A stretch of 38,601 nucleotides of DNA from Caenibacillus caldisaponilyticus. Its GTDB lineage: Bacteria; Bacillota; Bacilli; Bacillales; Sporolactobacillaceae. The stretch is taken from the NCBI RefSeq assembly GCF_002003465.1, contig NZ_BDDQ01000017.1:1-38601 (forward strand). The letters run 5' to 3'. A program made the position numbers and the translations under genes. A model generated the notes under the pieces. The model made no database searches, had not been told where the DNA came from, and was given only the letters and a program-made list of their open reading frames with translations. Shown here in pieces: positions 32,134 through 38,601 of the stretch (position 1 is its first letter; each line of letters opens with the position of its first letter).

Positions 32134-35100
32134 ATGTTAAAAAGGTTTATATGTGTAATTCTAAGTATCGCTTTGTTTTTATCTGTTTTACCCACTTATT
32201 CCAGAGCAGAAACTGAACAACCGAAAGAATCAACAACAATGAACACAGATAATAATCTAAAAGAAATTGTTTCAGAAAGAGATGAGTATTCCAAAACATT
32301 CGTAGATGATAAGGGGAATTTCACGAAAGAAATATATGCTGAACCCATCCATACAAAAGTTAATGGCAAATGGGAGGAAATTTCTACAAAACTTAAAGAA
32401 GATAAAACTGAAGAAGCATTCAAAACTGAGCTAACTAAACTGGAAGCCACTTATCCTAAAAAAATGGTTAAAGGGAAAAAAATAAAATACAGATTTGGAA
32501 AAGACGAATTAACGTTTTTAAATATAACGGCTTCCGATGGCGAACAAAAATACTTGCCGAATAAATCCGATAAAACCAAGTATGAAGAAAACAAAATCAT
32601 GTATGAAGAAGTTTTTCCAGGCATTAACCTTCGTCATGTTTCATTCAATAATGAAGTAAAAGAGGATTGGATCATCAAAAGTTATCAAGGCATTAATGAA
32701 TTTAATTATGAAGTGGCGACGCGTCTAACGCCGCGTATGGAAGAAAATGGATCAATCGGATTCTACAAGGACAAAAAATTTAAAAATAAGGTCTTTGAAT
32801 TGCCCAGTCCGATCATGGAAGACTCGAATTATAATAGCGGATTGGGAAACGGCGTTCAATCAAGAGATTTACATTATGAATTGTCGAAACTAGGAAAAAA
32901 TCAATACAATATTAAGCTCGTCGTGGACAAAAAATGGCTCGAATCTCCGGATCGCGTTTATCCTGTTTACATTGACCCTTCAGTTACCATTGATGCATTA
33001 GGAGATACCTTTGTATCCAGTGCCTATCCTAACACGAACTACAATAAAGAATGGGATTCTTCTCAAGGAGAATACGTTTTAAAAGTTGGAAAATATGACA
33101 GCACAACTGGAACGAATTACGCATTTATAAAGTTTAGTATTGTAGGAGATTTAAAGGGTGCCATCATTGACTCCGCCACTTTAAAAGTTTATGTAACGCA
33201 TGCGTATTACGCAACGACCCCAACGGGGCTATGGGTTGATCGTGTAAATGGTCCATGGTATGTGGATGAATTAACATGGAATAATAAACCTAGCTCAACC
33301 AATATTACGAGCACTAAGGTTGCCCGCGATCAATGGGCTTCGTTTAATGTAACCAGTACGATTCAATCCATGGTAGACGGCGATATTCCAAACTATGGAT
33401 TCAAATTTCATACGAACGGAAATGGACAAACTTATTGGAAAAAAATCACCGCTGCTGAAAGCCCAAATAAGGCTAAAATCATCATCTCATATCATTATCC
33501 AACAATGAAAAGCCCAACCGTATCAGCGACGCAATATGCAGACGGGAAAACCACTGGCTATGTGAACGTCAGTTGGCCCTCAGTATATGGTGCTAAATCC
33601 TATGAACTTCAGATGTATGATGGAAAAGGATTCGAAACGGTTTATAAAGGTACGGCCACCAGTTGGACATCAAAATCAAAAAAAATATTTCCTAAAGCCC
33701 CTTATTCCACAAGTTCAACTTATAAGCTAGATGGTTCAGGAGAAGAATTACCAACAGATCCCAGTAAATTCTACAGTGCGAAAAGCGGAACGACCACCAC
33801 TAGAAAGGAATATGGATTTAGGGTTATTGCCCATTATGAGAGTGGAGACAGCCCAGCCTCATCGGAAGTCAAGAAAGCGATTCCTGCCAATCTTGTGGAT
33901 ACGCCTAACATGCCGACCGTAAAAGCTTACGCCTATCCCGAGACCGATCCGACGAACAAGGGAAGAGGTTGGTTGGATATTTCGTGGGATCCCGTAGAAG
34001 GCGCAACAGGATATAAAGTATTGATTTATAATGGGATACACTACGAAGAATTCAATGTCGGGAATACCACCAGTTGGTCTACGAAAGGGCAAAAGGTCTG
34101 GCCAACCGATAGTGAAATCGCACAAGGAAAATATGCTCTGCATAAAGATAAAACGGGAGCGGAATTGCCTATCGACCCAAACCCTGTGTATGTGAATGCT
34201 TCTAAAGATGGAGGAGATTACACATACTTCCATCGTTATTCCATTCGAATAAAAGCGGTTTGTGATCTGGGAACCACGCCATTTTCCGAGTCACAGTATG
34301 GCTATATACCGCTTGAGACCCCGAAAAATGTGAATGTTAGTGGTGAAGTGACTGATTATGTCAATAATAAAGGGGCATTAAATATCACTTGGAGTCCTGT
34401 TACAGGCGCCGGTGGCTATAGAGTGGAGCTTTATGACGGCAAAAATTATAAATCCTTTGATGTTGGAAAAACCACTTCCTGGAACACAGCCGGGATCTCA
34501 CTATTCGATGGTATTACCGATTTGCCGGTTGATCCAACGAAACAATATCAGGAGATCGGTGCCTCTCAAACGCTAATTGATAAAAAAGCTTACCAAATTC
34601 GAGTGCGAGCTTACCGTTATACAGCGGAAACAGCGCCGTCCTCCGAAGCTGAAAAGATGACGGGTGATCGGGGGCTCAGCGCGCCTTCTGCGACAAAGTT
34701 GGGCAATATTCCCAACCAAGAGGATCTATTAGGGTTAGAAGACTACTTCACCTATGGAACCCATCAACTGAGTAATAATGCAACAGCATCGGTCAATGTA
34801 ACGACCGGCAATATGGTGTTGAGTTTTACGGATCAATCTTTATACACCCGCGGCACGTTAGGTTTTGACTTTACGAGATATTACAATTCCCGCTCAACTC
34901 AATCGTCTGCCTTTGGCAAAGGATGGACATTCGCGGGAAATGAATCGTTAGTGAAGAAGGAGGCGTCTTCCAACCTTTATTATTATGATGAGGACGGAAC
35001 AAGACACGAATTTGTTTACAATTCCAGCGATGGCTCCTATCGTTCACCGAAGGGAAAATATTTGTCGTTGACTAACGAAACCGTCAACGGAACTTCAGGT

Positions 35101-38100
35101 TATCGGATAATGGATAAAGATGGATTCTCAAAGTTGTTTGAACAGGATCCCAGCAATGCCAACCGCTTTCGGCTGTATGCATATAAGGATATGAACAATA
35201 ATGAAATTCGTTTCAAATACACCGGGAATCAGTTGACGGAAATCGCGGAGGTGGACGCTGCTGGAAATACCGTACGGAACAGCATCAAGATATCCTACAA
35301 TACAAACGGCATGATCAATAAGGTGGCCTTCAAAGATCGTTGGCTGGAGTATCAATATAATAGTAATAATCAGCTCATCGGCACCGTCACAAAAGCGACC
35401 GGTACAACAAGAACCTTAACCAACACATTTGATTATGATGACGAAAATGACCAATTGTCCGAATTTACGGATGCAAAGGGAAATGTCAATACGTTTAGTT
35501 ATGAGGATAATGAATTGACGATTTTAACACCTCAATCTCCGGGGGCCGAATCGGTTTCGACGACATATGATTACGATTACAAAAATAATCTGTATCAGGT
35601 CAGCGATACGGAAGGGAGAACGACTTCTTATAAACGAGATACCGCAAACCAGACTTACGCGGTGACAGAAACGACAAATGATGACGGCTCAACCACCAAG
35701 GTTAAATATGATACGAATTATAATGTTATAGAGACGACCGATGCGGATGGCAACACCGAAACCCGTACGTATGACAATCAAGGAAACGTGATTCAGTACG
35801 TGGATAAAGAAGGAAAAGTGACCACTTATCAATATGATGGTCAAAACCATTTAATTGTTCAAACGGATCCGTCAGGAAAAAAAACATATAATGATTACGA
35901 TTCCCATGGAAACCTCATCAGGTCACGAGTTGGCGAAGAAGTCACCGAATATCAATACGATGCTTACGGGCGGCAGATTAAGGTCACTTATCCGAATCAT
36001 ACGTTTATCCAGACTGTCTATACGGACAATAGCATTGTTGAAACCGATGAAATGGGAAACACAACATCTACGAGTTACAACGATTACGGACAAGTCATTT
36101 CCAAAACGGATGGGGCCGGCAGAACCATTTCATATGAATATGATCCAATTTTTACGGATCTTATTACATCGGTCACGGATGGAAAGGGCAATAAAACAAG
36201 GTACACTTATGATGATAACGGAAATATGTTGTCTTTAACCGATGCCTTGGGTCGCCAAAAGACCTATACGTATAATGGCAATGACCAAGTGACAAGTGTT
36301 GAAATGCCCGTCTCCGGTCAACAAAAAATGAAGATACAATATGAATATGATCAAAACGGGAATTTGAAAACAACAATCAAAAATTCCGGGATCAAAGAGC
36401 GTTACACATACAATAGTGAAGACCAATTGGCCATTAAAACCGTTACCCAAAATAATCAGGATGTATTTGCCTTGACAAATAACTATAACGTTGACGGTCA
36501 ACTCATCTCCAGTGATTTTAGAGATTTAGTAACCAATAAGAGCATCGTTCAAAAACAGTATGTCTACACGGATGATGATCAATTATCGCAATATAATCAA
36601 GGCAATTTTGAACTTAGATATCTATATAATGATGATGATTCTATATATGCATATGGCTTTTATTATACTGAAAATAACCAACAATGGATGGGGTTGACCT
36701 CTTATAGTTATACGGATGAAGGAAAAATTAAAGATGTAACAACTACCGTTTTTACACCAAATAATGCAACAACAGACCGATATCATTATTCTTATGATTT
36801 AATAAATCGCAAAAATACGATCGATGTAAACAATGGTTTATTTAAACAAGTAACCAGTCTTGACGAGGGGAACAATATCCAGAGCATCCAATATGTGAAG
36901 GGTACCGATTCAACGCCGTCAGCACAATATACCTATCAATATGACCAATCCGGAAACATTATTAAAGAGAGTTCCTCTAATGGGGTTACAAATTATAGCT
37001 ATGATCAAAATAACCAATTAACAAAAGAAGTGCTTCCGGATGGTACTCAGAACACTTATGAATACGACGCCGTAGGAAATCGGACCAAAGCGACGGTCAA
37101 TGGTAAAACCAATACGTATACTTATAATGAGGCAAATCAAATTGTCACAAAAAATGGTGTTCCTTTTGTTTACGACCCCGACGGGAATTTAACGCAAGAT
37201 GATAATTACAAATATGTTTACAACGCCATGGGTCAACTAACTAAAGTGACGGCTTTATCGGGGTCAGTCATCGCTCAATACGAGTATGATGAAAATGGAC
37301 TCAGAACCAAAAAAATCATCGGCTCAAAAACCTATGAATATTACTATGAATCAGATAATCTCTCGATGGTAATTATCCGTGTCAACGGAACCGTTAAACA
37401 ATGTATTCATTACCAATGGGACTCAGACGGTAAACCGCTTGGATTTAATATCAGAGAACAAAATGCATCGGGAGAATGGGTCAGCACATCATATTACTTT
37501 TGGACGAATCAGCGCGGCGATGTGATTTCTATTCTGGATTCATCCGGTAACGAGGTCGGTTCCTATCTGTATGACGCTTACGGCAATGTTTTAAGCGAAA
37601 ATGGCACCATAGCCAAAGAGAACCCGATCCGCTATGCGGGCTATTACTATGACGGTGAAACAAAGCATTATTACTTAAAAGCCCGTTATTACGATCCGGA
37701 AAACGGGAATTTCTTAGCGCTGGATCCACATCCTGGTAATGATGATGATCCACTTTCGCAAAATGGATATACTTATGCTAAGAATAATCCTGTGATGAAT
37801 GTAGATCCGAGCGGTAAATTTACAATAAACATAACATTAAGCGTCAAAACAGTAGCGAGAGCTATCAATCTTGCATTATTATTGTTTCCTGCTGGAGTTG
37901 CAATAAAGGAATATTTTGCTGTAAGAAGGCTAGATTTATTAGGTCGTGTTTATATTCGTGAAAATATAGATAAAGCCATAAAAAGGGCAAAAATCAATGT
38001 AGCTAAAAGTACATTAGGGCTCATTGTAAATAGTTTATTTGAAATATATGACACGAATATTGGCAAAATAATTGCAACAGTCCTTGATAGACTTGACGGT

Positions 38101-38142
38101 AAAAAGGATGGGAAAATTAAAATTAAAAAGAAATTGTTTTAA
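32134..38142 (+). CDS. Secreted RHS/YD-repeat protein with polymorphic-toxin layout
   Basis: 2002 residues. A Sec signal (1-26, ending YSRA) is followed by a region of unknown fold, a DNRLRE-type domain (about 287-456, GDTFVSSAYPNTNYN), and three tandem fibronectin-III-like repeats (about 458-588, 589-728, 729-843) that each contain ISW-type and TTSW motifs. A DUF6531-like start of the shell (about 880-945, VTTGNMVLSFTDQSLY) comes next, then dense YD repeats (about 1000-1800). The RHS core ends with YLKARYYDPENGNFLALDP (about 1845-1865) and NPVMNVDPSG (to 1895). The last 107 residues form a different, Lys-rich tip with one hydrophobic stretch that I do not recognise. By analogy with WapA, the shell would carry a C-terminal toxin. 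AT-rich relative to neighbours. AAGGAGAG precedes the ATG. Confidence 0.9.
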   Translation: MLKRFICVILSIALFLSVLPTYSRAETEQPKESTTMNTDNNLKEIVSERDEYSKTFVDDKGNFTKEIYAEPIHTKVNGKWEEISTKLKEDKTEEAFKTELTKLEATYPKKMVKGKKIKYRFGKDELTFLNITASDGEQKYLPNKSDKTKYEENKIMYEEVFPGINLRHVSFNNEVKEDWIIKSYQGINEFNYEVATRLTPRMEENGSIGFYKDKKFKNKVFELPSPIMEDSNYNSGLGNGVQSRDLHYELSKLGKNQYNIKLVVDKKWLESPDRVYPVYIDPSVTIDALGDTFVSSAYPNTNYNKEWDSSQGEYVLKVGKYDSTTGTNYAFIKFSIVGDLKGAIIDSATLKVYVTHAYYATTPTGLWVDRVNGPWYVDELTWNNKPSSTNITSTKVARDQWASFNVTSTIQSMVDGDIPNYGFKFHTNGNGQTYWKKITAAESPNKAKIIISYHYPTMKSPTVSATQYADGKTTGYVNVSWPSVYGAKSYELQMYDGKGFETVYKGTATSWTSKSKKIFPKAPYSTSSTYKLDGSGEELPTDPSKFYSAKSGTTTTRKEYGFRVIAHYESGDSPASSEVKKAIPANLVDTPNMPTVKAYAYPETDPTNKGRGWLDISWDPVEGATGYKVLIYNGIHYEEFNVGNTTSWSTKGQKVWPTDSEIAQGKYALHKDKTGAELPIDPNPVYVNASKDGGDYTYFHRYSIRIKAVCDLGTTPFSESQYGYIPLETPKNVNVSGEVTDYVNNKGALNITWSPVTGAGGYRVELYDGKNYKSFDVGKTTSWNTAGISLFDGITDLPVDPTKQYQEIGASQTLIDKKAYQIRVRAYRYTAETAPSSEAEKMTGDRGLSAPSATKLGNIPNQEDLLGLEDYFTYGTHQLSNNATASVNVTTGNMVLSFTDQSLYTRGTLGFDFTRYYNSRSTQSSAFGKGWTFAGNESLVKKEASSNLYYYDEDGTRHEFVYNSSDGSYRSPKGKYLSLTNETVNGTSGYRIMDKDGFSKLFEQDPSNANRFRLYAYKDMNNNEIRFKYTGNQLTEIAEVDAAGNTVRNSIKISYNTNGMINKVAFKDRWLEYQYNSNNQLIGTVTKATGTTRTLTNTFDYDDENDQLSEFTDAKGNVNTFSYEDNELTILTPQSPGAESVSTTYDYDYKNNLYQVSDTEGRTTSYKRDTANQTYAVTETTNDDGSTTKVKYDTNYNVIETTDADGNTETRTYDNQGNVIQYVDKEGKVTTYQYDGQNHLIVQTDPSGKKTYNDYDSHGNLIRSRVGEEVTEYQYDAYGRQIKVTYPNHTFIQTVYTDNSIVETDEMGNTTSTSYNDYGQVISKTDGAGRTISYEYDPIFTDLITSVTDGKGNKTRYTYDDNGNMLSLTDALGRQKTYTYNGNDQVTSVEMPVSGQQKMKIQYEYDQNGNLKTTIKNSGIKERYTYNSEDQLAIKTVTQNNQDVFALTNNYNVDGQLISSDFRDLVTNKSIVQKQYVYTDDDQLSQYNQGNFELRYLYNDDDSIYAYGFYYTENNQQWMGLTSYSYTDEGKIKDVTTTVFTPNNATTDRYHYSYDLINRKNTIDVNNGLFKQVTSLDEGNNIQSIQYVKGTDSTPSAQYTYQYDQSGNIIKESSSNGVTNYSYDQNNQLTKEVLPDGTQNTYEYDAVGNRTKATVNGKTNTYTYNEANQIVTKNGVPFVYDPDGNLTQDDNYKYVYNAMGQLTKVTALSGSVIAQYEYDENGLRTKKIIGSKTYEYYYESDNLSMVIIRVNGTVKQCIHYQWDSDGKPLGFNIREQNASGEWVSTSYYFWTNQRGDVISILDSSGNEVGSYLYDAYGNVLSENGTIAKENPIRYAGYYYDGETKHYYLKARYYDPENGNFLALDPHPGNDDDPLSQNGYTYAKNNPVMNVDPSGKFTINITLSVKTVARAINLALLLFPAGVAIKEYFAVRRLDLLGRVYIRENIDKAIKRAKINVAKSTLGLIVNSLFEIYDTNIGKIIATVLDRLDGKKDGKIKIKKKLF

Positions 38143-38230
38143 TTTAAGTTTAAGGGTTGTTTATATTTTCCAATTTAAAGAATCAATTTGAATAACTATA
38201 ACACACACAGGAGTGTCTCTAGATTGAGTT

Positions 38231-38601
38231 GAGTCCGTAAAATTGTGTAAAAAGGAAATGTAAAAAGAGCCACGTTGCTTTCCCTTTGATAGAATGGACA
38301 TTGACCAAAACAAAAAACAAAAAGGAGGAAAGCAACTATGGCTCAATACAATATTACAATAAGCGATGAAATCCTGCACGGGTTCTTGTCGCAAGATCAA
38401 GGACTGGCCAAACTGTTGGAACAGGTCTTGAATCAAATCCTTGAAGCCCAGTTAACGGATCAACTTGGCGCCGGCCGTTATGAGCGCACAGAGGAGCGAA
38501 AAGGCTATCGAAACGGGTCTTATCCCCGGCAATTGACGACTCGGGTGGGACGGTTGACCTTGCGCGTGCCGCGGACAAGGGATGGGGAGTTTTCCACTGA
38601 A
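38231..38601 (+). mobile_element. IS256-family insertion sequence, left end
   Basis: GAGTCCGTAAAATTGTGTAA at 38231-38250 resembles the terminal repeat of IS256-group elements, and a transposase of that family starts 87 bases further in. The right end lies beyond the window, so target duplication cannot be checked. Confidence 0.65.
38338..38601 (+). CDS. IS256-family transposase, N-terminal part
   Basis: The first 88 residues of a mutator-type transposase are present: DQGLAKLLEQVLNQILEAQL, LGAGRYERTEERKGYRNG and RLTLRVPRTRDGEF. The conserved ERKGYRNGSY and the VPR.RDG.F block mark the family. The DDE catalytic domain lies outside the window. GGAGGAAAGCAACT precedes the ATG. It is inserted shortly after the RHS gene and runs in the same direction. 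Confidence 0.9.
   Translation, partial: MAQYNITISDEILHGFLSQDQGLAKLLEQVLNQILEAQLTDQLGAGRYERTEERKGYRNGSYPRQLTTRVGRLTLRVPRTRDGEFSTE

Overview
The window looks like a chromosomal segment from a spore-forming member of the Bacillales. Purine-rich AGGAGG-type ribosome binding sites sit before nearly every gene, GTG and TTG starts are common, and intrinsic hairpin-plus-T terminators are frequent. There are clear homologues of Bacillus kapD, ypuA and yhfK, a namZ/nagZ pair and a CcpA-type cre site. Most genes look moderately GC-rich (about half GC by eye); the last 6.5 kb is clearly AT-richer. I cannot name the species. No rRNA, tRNA, CRISPR array or replication origin was seen.

Layout. 1-386 is the 3' end of an ISLre2-type transposase. 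639-6227 is housekeeping: a HAD phosphatase, the KapD exonuclease, an LD-carboxypeptidase, an Acs-like acyl-CoA synthetase with a cre site inside its promoter, and MsrA. 6580-11753 holds a zinc-type macrodomain hydrolase, a heptad-repeat coiled-coil protein, a lipoprotein, a DsbA/FrnE-type oxidoreductase and an MFS exporter. 12146-12853 is a queuosine-precursor unit: sigma-A promoter, preQ1-I riboswitch with terminator, and a YhhQ/VUT transporter. 13267-17766 encodes three secreted enzymes (an endonuclease/exonuclease/phosphatase-fold protein, NagZ and NamZ); the last two fit stepwise exo-digestion of peptidoglycan glycan chains. 18564-20590 holds an anchored PLD-like protein and YpuA.

20591-25450 is a worn stretch: a possible small regulator remnant, an intact BCCT transporter, the 3' half of an M29 aminopeptidase gene, a 37-residue membrane peptide, a Nudix hydrolase, an orphan FeoB-associated Cys-rich protein, and a junction where a feoB tail abuts a 5'-truncated acetyltransferase gene. 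25634-31835 has a fructosamine-kinase-like enzyme, an ArsR regulator followed by a short peptide ORF, an LLM flavin oxidoreductase and a YhfK-like protein, then a small membrane protein, ArsC, a VOC protein and a PAT-like acetyltransferase.

32134-38142 is a 2002-residue secreted RHS/YD-repeat protein with the layout of a polymorphic toxin and an unrecognised C-terminal tip. An IS256-family element starts about 90 bases after its stop codon, where an immunity gene would normally lie. This, the preQ1 unit, the short ORF before the LLM gene and two unassigned hairpin-rich intergenic elements are the places most worth following up.
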